Below, piece by piece: positions 35,235 to 44,600 of a stretch of DNA of 64,000 bases. Each line of letters opens with the position of its first letter. Position 1 is the stretch's first letter. The translations under genes were made by a program, and so were the position numbers. The notes under the pieces are model-generated. The model saw only the letters and a program-made list of their open reading frames with translations, was not told the DNA's origin and did not search any database. The stretch is from Roseiarcus sp963842835 (GTDB taxonomy: Bacteria; Pseudomonadota; Alphaproteobacteria; Rhizobiales; Beijerinckiaceae): the NCBI GenBank assembly GCA_963842835.1, contig CAWJIB010000013.1:124001-188000 (forward strand), given 5' to 3'.

Positions 35235-37211
35235 TTACATGCCGAACATCGCGGCGCGGCTGTTGCCACGCTTCAGATTGCGATAGCGGGCGAGCGCCCA
35301 AAGCGGGAAGAACTTCGAATAGCCGTGATAACGCAGGTAGAATACGCGCGGGAATCCCGTCGCGGTATGGAACGCCTCATTCCAGAAGCCGTCCTTTCCC
35401 TGTGTCGAGGCAAGATAGGCGACGCCGCGCGCGACCGCCGGATGATCGGCTTCGCCGGCCGCCATCAGCCCGAGCAGCGCCCAGGCTGTCTGCGAGGCGA
35501 CGCTGGTCGACGGCTCGAACCCTTTGTAATCGAGCTTGTAGCTGTCGCCGCTCTCGCCCCAGCCGCCGTCGGCGTTCTGGATGCGCAGCAGCCATCCGAC
35601 GGCGCGGCGCACAGGCTCCGATCGCAGATCCTGGCCGGCCGCGCCGAGCGCGCAAAGCGCCGACCATGTGCCGTAGATGTAGTTCATGCCCCAGCGGCCG
35701 AACCAGCTTCCGTCCTTTTCCTGGTGCGCGATCAGCGCGTCAATTCCTCGCGCGAGGGACGCGCTCGTCTCGCGAGTCTCGCCGAGCTGAGCGAGCATGG
35801 AGATGCAGCGCGCGGTGACGTCGGCGGTGGGCGGATCGAGCAGGGCGCCATGGTCGGCGAAGGCGATGTTGTTGAGATAGTGATAGGTGTTGTCGGCGTC
35901 GAAAGCGGCCCAACCGCCGTCGCGGCTTTGCAATCCCTTGAGCCATTCGCGCGCGCGGGCGATCGCCTGCCCATGATGTCCGCCGGCTGCGCCGAAGCGG
36001 TCGCGGTCCGCGCGATCCATCGCCATCGCCACCACGGCCGTGTCGTCGAGATCGGGATAATGCGGGTTGTTGTATTGGAAAGCCCAGCCGCCCGGCCGGA
36101 CGTCGGGGCGCCGCGCGGCCCAATCGCCTCTCGCCTCGAGGACCTGGCGCGGCGTCAACCACTCGAGTCCGGCGCGCGCTTGCGCGGCGCTCGCCGCGTC
36201 GCCCGCTTCGAGCAACGCATGGGCGGCGAGCGCCGTGTCCCAGACCGGCGACAGGCAGGGCTGGCAATAGGCTTCGTCCTCGCCGACGACGAGCAGCCGC
36301 TCGATCGACTTGCGCGCGACGACGAGATGGGGATGGTCCGCCGGGTAGCCGAGCGCATCGAACATCAGCACGGCGTTCGCCATCGCGGGATAGATTGCGC
36401 CGAGGCCGTCCTCGCCGTTGAGCCGTTCCGTCACGAAAGCGACGGCGGCGTCGATGGCGCGGCGGCGCGGCGCGCGCGGGAAGAAAGGCTCTGCAAGCTT
36501 GAGCAGCCTGTCGATCGCGCCGAAAAACTTCACCCATCCCCAGGCCTGATGCGCGCCCGTCGGCCAGTCGCGCACCGTGTCGGGCGGGGCGGCGAAGAGT
36601 TCCGCGATCTCGACGCCTCGCCGATTGACGGCGCTCGGCTTCAGCGCCTGCAGCACGAGGAGCGGGACGATCACTGTGCGCGCCCAATAGGAGACCTTGT
36701 CGAGATGGAAGGGAAACCAGCGCGGCAGCAGCATGATCTCGACCGGCATGGTCGGAACGCCGCTCCAGGGGATGGCGCCGTAGAGCGCGAGCAGGAAGCG
36801 CGTGAAGACATTGCTCCTTGCGGCGCCGCCTCGTGCGAGGATGGCTTCGCGCGCGCGGCGCATATGCGGCGCCTGCGGATCGTCGCCGATCATTTTCAAG
36901 GCGAAATAGGCCTTGACGCTGGCGCTCATATCGAACGCGCCTTCGTGGAAGAGCGGCCAGCCGCCGTGGGCGCCCTGGACGCGCCGGAGATAAACGGCGA
37001 TCAGGCGCTCCAATTCGAGATCCGGTTCCTCGCCGCGGAAATGCCGCAGCAGCACATATTCGGCCGGGATCGTCGCATCGGCCTCAAGTTCGAAGCACCA
37101 ATGTCCGTCGCCATGCTGACAAGCGAGCAGCGCCTTCGACGCCAGGGATATATGACGCTCCAGCGCTTCGGGCGAAGGCGCCTCCTGGGCGCGGTCGAAA
37201 ACAATATTCAT
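35235..37211 (-). CDS. shc: squalene-hopene cyclase
   Basis: This 658-residue prenyltransferase-like cyclase (HpnF) cyclises squalene to diploptene/diplopterol. The catalytic DxDD is at residues 387-390 (HYPDLDDTAV). Repeated QW-type motifs are visible, for example GGWPLF, GGWAAF, GSWFGRWG, GGWGESGDSY and GFWNEAF, with the DGSWFGRWGMNYIYGTW block at the C-terminal side. It is a monotopic membrane enzyme. ATG at 37211 overlaps the hpnE stop by four bases. The downstream hpnG starts 6-9 bases after its stop. Confidence 0.97.
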   Translation of the reverse strand: MNIVFDRAQEAPSPEALERHISLASKALLACQHGDGHWCFELEADATIPAEYVLLRHFRGEEPDLELERLIAVYLRRVQGAHGGWPLFHEGAFDMSASVKAYFALKMIGDDPQAPHMRRAREAILARGGAARSNVFTRFLLALYGAIPWSGVPTMPVEIMLLPRWFPFHLDKVSYWARTVIVPLLVLQALKPSAVNRRGVEIAELFAAPPDTVRDWPTGAHQAWGWVKFFGAIDRLLKLAEPFFPRAPRRRAIDAAVAFVTERLNGEDGLGAIYPAMANAVLMFDALGYPADHPHLVVARKSIERLLVVGEDEAYCQPCLSPVWDTALAAHALLEAGDAASAAQARAGLEWLTPRQVLEARGDWAARRPDVRPGGWAFQYNNPHYPDLDDTAVVAMAMDRADRDRFGAAGGHHGQAIARAREWLKGLQSRDGGWAAFDADNTYHYLNNIAFADHGALLDPPTADVTARCISMLAQLGETRETSASLARGIDALIAHQEKDGSWFGRWGMNYIYGTWSALCALGAAGQDLRSEPVRRAVGWLLRIQNADGGWGESGDSYKLDYKGFEPSTSVASQTAWALLGLMAAGEADHPAVARGVAYLASTQGKDGFWNEAFHTATGFPRVFYLRYHGYSKFFPLWALARYRNLKRGNSRAAMFGM

Positions 37212-38500
37212 GGCCAGACACCTGTGGCGACACGGGCTTGCGGCGCGGAGGCGCGCATCTCGACGATGATCGAAGCCGCCTTATAGCCGGAACGCACCGC
37301 GCCTTCGATGGTCGCGGGGAGGCCGGTCCGCGTCCAGTCGCCAGCCAGCGCGACATTATCCCAGCGTGTGCGGGAGGCCGGACGCTTGGCGTCCTGCGCC
37401 GGCGTCGCCGCGAATGTCGCGCGCCTTTCCTTGATGATCTGCCAGGGCGGCAAATCCTTGGGGAGGCCGCTCAGCGCGGCCGCCTCTCGCCAGATTTCCG
37501 CCGCAAGCTCCTCCCGCGGGCGATCGAGCAGCCGGTCGGCGCCGCTGATCGTCGCCGACAGATGCTCGGGATAGGCGAACAACCACTCCGTCAATCCGTT
37601 GACGACGCCCAGGATCGTCGGCTGACCCCGCGGCGGCGCCGTCCGGAAGTGGGCGTTGACGATGGCCCTGAACTCGTCGGGCGCCTCAAGGCCTGGAAGC
37701 AGATCCTGAGCCGCCCAGGGCGGGACGGCGATCACCACCGCCTCGTCGCGGGCGAGCGTGTGGCGCCCGGCCTCGAAATCGAGATCGACGGCGCGCCCTC
37801 CCTCGAATCGGATGCCGCGCAGTCGCTCGCCGAAGCGCATCGTCGCGTTCCGTGCCGCGAGAAAGGCCAACGCCGGATCGATGAAGGTCCGAGAAAGCCC
37901 TTGGCTCGCGATCAGCGGGCGGCACGCCCGTCCGCCTGCCCCGAGGGTCTCGCGCAGGATCGCGGCGGCAAGAGCGGCGGAGCCCTCCCGCGGGTCGGTA
38001 TTCAGTCCGGCGAGCAGCACCGGGCGCCACAGCCGTTCATAGAGAGGACCGGCGCAGGACATCGCCTGAGCGAGCGTCGCCGTCGCCGGCGCGAAGAGCG
38101 TGGCGAGCGGAGCGAAATATTCGGCGAGCCTTGTTCCGGGCGCGCGCCGGCTGCGATCGAGGAGCCACCAGGGCACGCGGCCTTCGTTGGGCCGTAGCCG
38201 CCAGCGCTCGCCGCTGCGCAAGTCGGCGAAATCGAAGACGGCGGAGGGTGGCCCGTGCAAACCGTCGAGCGATCCGATCCGACCGAGATAGTCGAGCGCC
38301 GCGCGGTTGCCGGAAAGCAGCAGATGGTTGCCGTTGTCGATGACGAGGCCGAGGGACTGGTCGTAGTAAGACCGGCAGCGCCCCCCGGCCGCGCGCGCCG
38401 CCTCATGCACGACGACGCGAAGGCCCGCGTCGACGAGGCGCACCGCGGCGCTCAAGCCGGCGACGCCGGCCCCGATGACATGGACGATCCGGCCGCTCAT
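37208..38500 (-). CDS. hpnE: hydroxysqualene dehydroxylase HpnE
   Basis: The 430-residue FAD-dependent amine-oxidase-like protein has the N-terminal dinucleotide motif VIGAGVAGLSAAVRLVDAG, then GGRCRSYYD, and the C-terminal FAD block NVALAGDWTRTGLPATIEGAVRSG (quoted in part). HpnE reduces hydroxysqualene, made by HpnC/HpnD, to squalene. ATG at 38500 starts the conserved Rossmann strand and overlaps the hpnD stop by four bases; the longer open frame upstream is antisense-like filler. The enzyme resembles phytoene desaturases, but its cluster place fixes the role. Confidence 0.95.
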   Translation of the reverse strand: MSGRIVHVIGAGVAGLSAAVRLVDAGLRVVVHEAARAAGGRCRSYYDQSLGLVIDNGNHLLLSGNRAALDYLGRIGSLDGLHGPPSAVFDFADLRSGERWRLRPNEGRVPWWLLDRSRRAPGTRLAEYFAPLATLFAPATATLAQAMSCAGPLYERLWRPVLLAGLNTDPREGSAALAAAILRETLGAGGRACRPLIASQGLSRTFIDPALAFLAARNATMRFGERLRGIRFEGGRAVDLDFEAGRHTLARDEAVVIAVPPWAAQDLLPGLEAPDEFRAIVNAHFRTAPPRGQPTILGVVNGLTEWLFAYPEHLSATISGADRLLDRPREELAAEIWREAAALSGLPKDLPPWQIIKERRATFAATPAQDAKRPASRTRWDNVALAGDWTRTGLPATIEGAVRSGYKAASIIVEMRASAPQARVATGVWP

Positions 38501-39318
38501 AAGACGCCGTAGCGCAAAAAGGCGCCCAGAATTCGCAGCCGGCTCGCCTTCGCGCGCCTTCGGGGCGGCGCGAAACCCTCGGCGACCATCCTGTCGAGGA
38601 TGGAGCGATAGGCGACGGCCATCAGCCGCGGCGCCCGCACCGTCGCGCGCGGCGCAGTCGCCATGATGGGTTGCGTCTGATCGAAATGCCAGCGTGCGCG
38701 CGCCGCAACCTCGGCGCAGGCGACCGCGAGCTTGGGGTCCGCCGCCGCCGCTAGCGGTTCGTCGGTCGTCACGGCCGCCGCGGCGAGCGCCTCGCGCGGA
38801 AGGTAGAGCCGGCCGATCGCGGCGTCCTCGTCGACGTCGCGTAGGATATTGGTGAGCTGAAGCGCACGCCCGAGATGATGGGCCAGCGCCTCGCCGGGCT
38901 CCGCAGCGAGGCCGAAGATGCGGACCGACAGTCGCCCGACCGCGCTTGCGACGCGGTCGCAATAGAGATCCAGCGTTCCCCAATCCGGGGCGCGGATATC
39001 GCGAGCGGCGTCCATCGCCATGCCGTCGATGATGGCGTCGAATTCCTGAAGCCTCAGGCCGTAGCGGCGCACCGCCTCGTCGAGCGAGGCGAGATGGGGC
39101 GGCGTCCGTCCGGCGAAGAGCGCAGCGATATCGGCGCGCCAGCGCTCCAGTTCCGCCATGCGCTGCGACGAGGACGAGGATCCCCGCTCATCGGCGATAT
39201 CGTCGACCGCGCGGCAGAAGCCGTAGAGAGAAAACATCGCCTCGCGCCGATGCTTCGGCAAGATGCGCATCGCCAGATAGAAGGAGCTGTTCGCCGCAGG
39301 CGCCGCTTGCGGGGTCAT
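38497..39318 (-). CDS. hpnD: presqualene diphosphate synthase HpnD
   Basis: This 273-residue all-helical squalene/phytoene-synthase-fold enzyme condenses two farnesyl diphosphates into presqualene diphosphate. The two aspartate-rich Mg-diphosphate motifs are CRAVDDIADE near the N-terminus and LTNILRDVDEDA in the middle. YCDRVASAVG and the helix GRLYLPREAL are also conserved. ATG at 39318 is used and overlaps the hpnC stop by four bases. With HpnC and HpnE it forms the three-enzyme bacterial route to squalene that replaces one-step squalene synthase. Confidence 0.95.
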   Translation of the reverse strand: MTPQAAPAANSSFYLAMRILPKHRREAMFSLYGFCRAVDDIADERGSSSSSQRMAELERWRADIAALFAGRTPPHLASLDEAVRRYGLRLQEFDAIIDGMAMDAARDIRAPDWGTLDLYCDRVASAVGRLSVRIFGLAAEPGEALAHHLGRALQLTNILRDVDEDAAIGRLYLPREALAAAAVTTDEPLAAAADPKLAVACAEVAARARWHFDQTQPIMATAPRATVRAPRLMAVAYRSILDRMVAEGFAPPRRRAKASRLRILGAFLRYGVL

Positions 39319-40190
39319 GCGCGGATCTTCGGCCGGGTTCGGACGGCGCCGATCAGCATCGAGGCTAGACAGCGCAAGACGCCGACTCCGCCGACCCAGG
39401 CGAAGCCGGCCTTGCCGAGATGGACGGGCTGGCTCAGCGGATCGCGAGTCTCGAGGCCGCGCGCGAGGCGCCGCGCGAGATTCTGGATCGCGGCGATCTC
39501 GAGGGCGAGGCGGACGCTGGCGATCTGCGGGACGAGCGTCGCGCCGCGCTCCGTCAGTTCGCGAGCGCGGCCGGCAAGCTCCGCAATGGCGCCGAGCAAG
39601 GCGGGAGAGGCGCGCGCCGCGCCGAGCATCTCGATCGCGGCGCCGTGCGCGGCGAGAACGTCCTGAGGCAGGTAGACGCGGTCGAGGCGGCGATAATCCT
39701 CGGCGCAATCCTGAAGGTGGTTGATCACCTGCAACGCCGCGCACAGCGCGTCGGAGGCAGGCCAAGTCGCCTTGTCCTCGTCATGCACGTCGAGAACGAA
39801 ACGGCCGACCGGCGCCGCCGACAGCCGGCAGTAATCCATTAGTTCGGCCCAATCGGCGTAGCGGCTCTTGCGCACGTCGAGGCGAAACGCGTCAAGGAGA
39901 TCGAGGGCGTGCCGGGGACTGAGGCCGCGCTCGCGCAAGGCGAGGCGTAGAGGTTCGGCTTCCGGATCCCGGGGGCCGCCGCCGCAAAGCGCGTCGCCGA
40001 GATCGTCGAGCAGCGCGAGTTTCCGATCCGCCGAAAGCGAGGGATGATCGGCCACGTCGTCGGCGGCCCGCGCAAAGCGATAGAAGGCGAGGATGGGGCC
40101 GCGATGGCGAACGCTCATGAGCCATGACCCGACGGGAAAGTTCTCGTCGCGACGGGTCTTGCCGGAGAGCGTCTTGGTCGCAGTCGTCAT
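39315..40190 (-). CDS. hpnC: hydroxysqualene synthase HpnC
   Basis: This 291-residue paralogue of HpnD converts presqualene diphosphate to hydroxysqualene. Aspartate motifs are FARAADDVADHP and INHLQDCAEDYRR; the second carries the Cys/Ala changes that mark HpnC rather than HpnD. The N-terminal SGKTRRDENFPVGSWLM and YCRLSAAPVGRFVLDVH are also typical of HpnC. ATG at 40190 overlaps the hpnB stop by four bases. The enzyme is soluble or peripheral, acting near the inner membrane. Confidence 0.95.
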   Translation of the reverse strand: MTTATKTLSGKTRRDENFPVGSWLMSVRHRGPILAFYRFARAADDVADHPSLSADRKLALLDDLGDALCGGGPRDPEAEPLRLALRERGLSPRHALDLLDAFRLDVRKSRYADWAELMDYCRLSAAPVGRFVLDVHDEDKATWPASDALCAALQVINHLQDCAEDYRRLDRVYLPQDVLAAHGAAIEMLGAARASPALLGAIAELAGRARELTERGATLVPQIASVRLALEIAAIQNLARRLARGLETRDPLSQPVHLGKAGFAWVGGVGVLRCLASMLIGAVRTRPKIRA

Positions 40191-41377
40191 GCGCCCCCCG
40201 CCTCCCTCGTCGGGGCCTGAAAGCGGCCCTTCCAATAGCCGCCGCGTCCGCGCCAATATTGCACTGCGGATTCCGACATGAAGACGACATAAGCGACGGC
40301 GATGGCGGGCAAAGCGACGCCGCCGGCGAGCGGCCGACCGTAAAGGCGGAGCGTCGGCGCCAGGCTCAAGGCCATCATCGCCCAGGCGAGCGCCCCGGTC
40401 CATTGCGCGACGCCATGCGCGAACAAGGCGAAAAGCGGCGGCGCCAGATAGGCGAGGCCCATCCCGGCGATCGCCCCGGCCAGCCGAAACGACGAATAGC
40501 GCAACTTGGCGAAGGCGGAGCGCGCCACCATCCGTCCGAAATCGGCAAAGGCCGGGTAGGCGCGCAGGCTTCGCGCGTCTTCGGTCAAGCCGAGCCAGAT
40601 CGGACCCTGCCGCTTCATGAGCGCGCCGAGGGCGCAGTCATCGATCAGGGCGCCGCGCAGAGCCTCCAGGCCGCCCGCCGCGCCGAGAGCCTCGCGTCGC
40701 GCCAACATGCAGCCGCCCGCCGCCGCCGCCGCACCTCGTCCCGGATCGTTCACCCAGGCGAAGGGATACAGCTTTTGAAAAAAGAAGACGAAGGCCGGCG
40801 CCAGCCAGCGTTCCGCCTCACTTTCGCAGCGCAGCTTCACCATCAGCGATGTGAGGACGCTGTCCTTCAGGCGGGCGATGGCGACGAGGCGGCGGAGCAT
40901 CTGCGGCGCATAGGCGATGTCGGCGTCGGTGAACAGCACGAATTCGGGCGGCGCCGCGCCGGCTTCCACCGCCGCCAGGCCCTGGCGCATCGCCCACAGT
41001 TTCCCGGTCCAGCCCGAGGGGACATTGCTTCCCCGAATAACACTTAGACGGTCGGCGGCGTTTGTCGCTTTCGCGGCCGTTGACGCCGCGGCGGCGGTCC
41101 CGTCCGAACTCTGGTCGTCGACGACCACTAGCGAAAATCGCCCGGGATAGTCCTGCCGCAGGAGAGAGCCGACGCTTTGCGCGATCAAATCGGCTTCGTC
41201 GCGGGCCGGGATGACGGCCACGACGCTGGGCCAGGCGATCGGCGCCTCCTGGGAGCGAGATCCGCTCGCCGCCGCGACCGCGTCGTCGCGCTCGCCGCAA
41301 CGCCAGAACCGCCCCCTGCCAAGCAGGAGATAGGCCCAGACGGCGAGCGGAAGGAAGGAAAGCGCCGCGACGATCAT
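40187..41377 (-). CDS. hpnB: hopanoid-cluster glycosyltransferase HpnB
   Basis: The 396-residue GT2 protein has an N-terminal membrane helix (MIVAALSFLPLAVWAYLLLG). The GT-A domain has VVAVIPARDEADLI, VVDDQSSDGT, FTDADIAY and a QxxRW-like region. C-terminal hydrophobic helices follow. HpnB is conserved at the start of hpn operons; its acceptor is unproven, and genetic tests in other bacteria gave no essential role in making known hopanoids. ATG at 41377 overlaps the hpnA stop by four bases. It shares the operon with hpnA, which probably supplies or modifies its sugar. Confidence 0.92.
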   Translation of the reverse strand: MIVAALSFLPLAVWAYLLLGRGRFWRCGERDDAVAAASGSRSQEAPIAWPSVVAVIPARDEADLIAQSVGSLLRQDYPGRFSLVVVDDQSSDGTAAAASTAAKATNAADRLSVIRGSNVPSGWTGKLWAMRQGLAAVEAGAAPPEFVLFTDADIAYAPQMLRRLVAIARLKDSVLTSLMVKLRCESEAERWLAPAFVFFFQKLYPFAWVNDPGRGAAAAAGGCMLARREALGAAGGLEALRGALIDDCALGALMKRQGPIWLGLTEDARSLRAYPAFADFGRMVARSAFAKLRYSSFRLAGAIAGMGLAYLAPPLFALFAHGVAQWTGALAWAMMALSLAPTLRLYGRPLAGGVALPAIAVAYVVFMSESAVQYWRGRGGYWKGRFQAPTREAGGA

Positions 41378-42471
41378 CGAAGCCGCCCGTGGGCGCGGAA
41401 CCAAGCGATCGCGTCGGCAAGGCCCTCGCGATAGGGCCTGGAGACATAGCCGAGTTCGCGCCGCGCCTTGGCGTCGTCGAAGAACATGTGATGGCGCGCC
41501 ATGCGCAGGCCATCCAGCGTGACAAAGGGCTCGACGCCGCGAATCCTCGCTATTAGCTCCGCCCCGTAGGCGACGGGATAGACGGCCGCTCGCGGTATCT
41601 TCAGCCTGGGAGGCCGCCGCCCGACAAGGCAGGCGATGTCGGCGAGCATGTCGGCGAGGAAGACGTTCTCGCCGCCGAGGATGTAACGCTCGCCGATCCG
41701 GCCGCGCAGCAGCGCGGCGACATGGCCCGCCGCAATGTCGTCGACATGGGCGAGGTTCAGCCCGGTGTCGACAAAGCCCGGCATGTGTCCCAACGCGGCC
41801 TCGATGACGATGCGGCCGGTCGGAGTCGGCCGCACGTCGCGCGGGCCGATCGGCGTCGACGGGTTGACGATGACGGCCGGCAGCCCGTCCCGGCCGGTCA
41901 TCGCCTCGACGAGACGTTCGGCCGCGATCTTGCTGCGTTTGTACGCGCCGATCGCCTCTTCTTCGGCCAGCGGCCGGTCCTCGGTCGCGAAACCGCCGTC
42001 GACGAGCTTCAAGGTCGCGACGCTGCTGGTGTAGACGATGCGCTCGACGCCGACGCGCAGCGCCTCCTCCATGAGGAGTCGCGTGCCCTCGACATTGTTG
42101 CGCATGATCTCTTCGGGATTTCGGGCCCAGAGACGATAATCGGCGGCAGCGTGGAAGAGGAAGCGGACGCCCTTCAGCGCGTTCGCCAGCGAAGCGCGGT
42201 CGCGCAGATCGCCCTCGCACAGCGAGTCTCCGGGAACGAGATTCGTGCGTGGGCTCGACGGACGCACCAGCGCGCGCACGTGGCAGCCGCGAGCCCGCAG
42301 AGCGGCGGCGATCGCCGAGCCCAGGAAGCCGCTGGCGCCCGTGACGAGCGCCGGCGAAAGAGGCGACGACCCTGTCACGCCTTCAGCCGCCGCGGCGCCG
42401 GCTCCGACGCCGTTCGGAGACGAGCAATCGCGCGAGGGGGGGCGAGGCTGCCTCCGTTCATGATGATACAT
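41374..42471 (-). CDS. hpnA: NAD-dependent sugar epimerase/dehydratase HpnA
   Basis: The 365-residue extended SDR has the Rossmann motif VTGASGFLGSAIAAAL near residue 43-58, YTSSVATLKL for the catalytic Ser, and YKRSKIAAERL containing the Y-x3-K pair. PSTPIGPRDVRPTPTG and the substrate-binding region LAHVDDIAAGHV are also conserved in HpnA. The first 40 residues are Ser/Pro/Ala rich and unusual, so an internal start (for example near the SPALVTG segment) is possible, but no closer ATG is in frame. Only nine bases separate it from dxs, so dxs and the hpn genes are probably one transcript. The sugar product is unknown. Confidence 0.92.
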   Translation of the reverse strand: MYHHERRQPRPPSRDCSSPNGVGAGAAAAEGVTGSSPLSPALVTGASGFLGSAIAAALRARGCHVRALVRPSSPRTNLVPGDSLCEGDLRDRASLANALKGVRFLFHAAADYRLWARNPEEIMRNNVEGTRLLMEEALRVGVERIVYTSSVATLKLVDGGFATEDRPLAEEEAIGAYKRSKIAAERLVEAMTGRDGLPAVIVNPSTPIGPRDVRPTPTGRIVIEAALGHMPGFVDTGLNLAHVDDIAAGHVAALLRGRIGERYILGGENVFLADMLADIACLVGRRPPRLKIPRAAVYPVAYGAELIARIRGVEPFVTLDGLRMARHHMFFDDAKARRELGYVSRPYREGLADAIAWFRAHGRLR

Positions 42472-42480
42472 GACCTTGTC

Positions 42481-44421
42481 CTAAGCGCCTCGAGCGCGCC
42501 GCTTCTTCTCCTCGCTGCGCGCCAGGCTCGACGCGGCCGGATTGCCGAGCGCCTCGAAAGCTTTGGCTACAATGCCGGCGGCGTCAAGCCCGGCCCTCGC
42601 ATACATGATATCGGGCTTGTCGTGCTCGATGAAGACGTCGGGCAGCGTCATGACCCTGACCTTCAATCCCTTATCGAGGGCGCCGTTGTTTGCGAGCGCC
42701 TGAAGCACGTGGCTACCGAAACCGCCGACGGACCCTTCCTCGATTGTGATCAGGATCTCGTGCTCTCGCGCAAGTCGTAGGACGAGGTCGAGATCGAGCG
42801 GCTTGGCAAAGCGCGCATCGGCGACAGTGGTCGAGAGACCGCGCGCATCAAGCTCGTTCGCCGCTTTCAGCGCCTCCGCGAGCCTGGTTCCGTAGGACAG
42901 GATGGCGATGCGCGCGCCCTCCCGCAAGACGCGGCCGCGGCCGATAGGCAGCGGCTCGCCAACCTGCGGCAGATCGACGCCGACGCCATCGCCACGGGGA
43001 AAGCGAAAGGCGATGGGACCGCCGTCATGGGCTGCAGCCGTCGCCACCATATGAACGAGTTCCTCTTCGTCGGCGGCGGCCATCAGGACGAAGTTTGGCA
43101 GGCAGCCAAGATAGGCGATGTCGAAGGATCCCGCATGCGTCGGTCCATCCGCGCCGACCAGACCGGCCCGGTCGATCGCGAAGCGCACCGGCAGGTTCTG
43201 GATGGCGACATCGTGCACCACCTGGTCGTAGCCGCGCTGCAGGAAAGTCGAGTAGATCGCGCAGAACGGCTTCATCCCCTCGGTCGCGAGGCCGGCCGCA
43301 AAGGTCACGGCATGCTGCTCGGCGATTCCGACGTCGAAGCTACGTCTCGGAAACTCCCTCTCGAAGAGGTCGATCCCTGTGCCCGACCCCATGGCGGCGG
43401 TGACCCCTACAATCTTATCATCCTTGCGGCCGGCGGCGATCAGGCTTTCGCCGAAGACCCTTGTGTAGCTCGGCGAATTAGGCTTCGCCTTCGCCTGCCG
43501 TCCGGAAACAACGTCAAAGGGAACCACGCCATGATACTTGTCGGGGGACGCTTCGGGAGGAGGATAGCCCTTGCCTTTCTGCGTGACGACATGGACGAGG
43601 ATCGGGCCGCTCTTGGCCGCCTTCACATTGCGTAGCACGGGCAGCAGATGGTTGAAATTGTGTCCGTCGATGGGGCCCACATAGAAGAACCCGAGTTCCT
43701 CGAAGAGCGTGCCGCCTGTCCAGAAATTGCGGGCGAATTTCTCGGCTAGCTCCGCCCTTTCGTAAAAGTATTGCGGCAGATGAGTCGCGAACCGCTTTCC
43801 GAGCTTCTTCAGGCCCTGATAGGCGCCCCCCGACACGAGACGCGCGAGATAGGCCGACATCGCCCCAGTCGGCGGCGAGATCGACATGTCGTTGTCGTTG
43901 AGGACGACGATCAGCCGCTCGTTTCGAGCGCCAGCGTTGTTCATCGCCTCATAGGCCATGCCCGCCGAGATCGCGCCGTCCCCGATAACGGCGATGATGT
44001 TGCGCTGCTCGGCCTTCAGATCACGCGCGACCGCCATGCCCAGGGCCGCAGAGATCGAGGTCGAGGAGTGCGCAGCGCCGAACGGATCGTATTGGCTCTC
44101 GGAGCGCTTGGTGAAGCCCGATAAACCGCCGCCCTGTCGCAGCGTACGCATCCGGTCGCGGCGCCCCGTCAGGATCTTGTGGGGATAGGCCTGATGGCCG
44201 ACGTCCCAGATCAACCGGTCATCGGGCGTGTCGAAGATATAGTGGAGGGCAATGGTGAGCTCGACGACGCCGAGGCCGGCGCCGAGATGGCCGCCTGTGA
44301 CGGAGACCGAATTGATGGTCTCCTGGCGCAGTTCGCCGGCAAGCTTTGTCAATTCGCTTTCCGCGAGCTTCCGCAGATCGCGAGGTATCTCAATCTGGTC
44401 GAGCATGCGCGTATCGCTCAT
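42481..44421 (-). CDS. dxs: 1-deoxy-D-xylulose-5-phosphate synthase
   Basis: The 646-residue thiamine-diphosphate enzyme condenses pyruvate and glyceraldehyde 3-phosphate, the first and flux-controlling step of the MEP pathway. The ThDP/Mg motif is GDGAISAGMAYEAMNNAG followed by LNDNDMSI. HLGAGLGVVELT and IWDVGHQAYPHKILTGRR are N-terminal hallmarks, and DVGIAEQHAVTFAAGLA gives the pyrimidine-binding Glu. ATG at 44421 starts MSDTRML. It lies between ispA and hpnA, all minus strand. With ispA and ispH in the same region, this gives local control of isoprenoid input to hopanoids. Confidence 0.97.
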   Translation of the reverse strand: MSDTRMLDQIEIPRDLRKLAESELTKLAGELRQETINSVSVTGGHLGAGLGVVELTIALHYIFDTPDDRLIWDVGHQAYPHKILTGRRDRMRTLRQGGGLSGFTKRSESQYDPFGAAHSSTSISAALGMAVARDLKAEQRNIIAVIGDGAISAGMAYEAMNNAGARNERLIVVLNDNDMSISPPTGAMSAYLARLVSGGAYQGLKKLGKRFATHLPQYFYERAELAEKFARNFWTGGTLFEELGFFYVGPIDGHNFNHLLPVLRNVKAAKSGPILVHVVTQKGKGYPPPEASPDKYHGVVPFDVVSGRQAKAKPNSPSYTRVFGESLIAAGRKDDKIVGVTAAMGSGTGIDLFEREFPRRSFDVGIAEQHAVTFAAGLATEGMKPFCAIYSTFLQRGYDQVVHDVAIQNLPVRFAIDRAGLVGADGPTHAGSFDIAYLGCLPNFVLMAAADEEELVHMVATAAAHDGGPIAFRFPRGDGVGVDLPQVGEPLPIGRGRVLREGARIAILSYGTRLAEALKAANELDARGLSTTVADARFAKPLDLDLVLRLAREHEILITIEEGSVGGFGSHVLQALANNGALDKGLKVRVMTLPDVFIEHDKPDIMYARAGLDAAGIVAKAFEALGNPAASSLARSEEKKRRARGA

Positions 44422-44600
44422 GATGTGTCGCCCCCAGCATCTTGCGCCTACTCCAGAAATTCTAACATGTCCGCGAAGGGGCAAGCGAATTCTGTTGTCG
44501 GCGCGCTGACCAGCGGATACTCGGCAAACCGCGACGCGAAAAGCCCGGCACGCTCGCCGGCCCTTTCCTCGCGACGCCTTGTGGGCCGCCTCGCCGCCTC

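Noticed and set aside
38501..38983. Long upstream extension of hpnE
   Set aside because: The extra residues overlap hpnD in another frame and are of shadow composition; the FAD motif starts at the ATG at 38500.
41378..42220. Fusion of a second domain to hpnB (677-codon frame)
   Set aside because: The added part is an out-of-frame reading of hpnA; the membrane helix and GT2 domain start at 41377.
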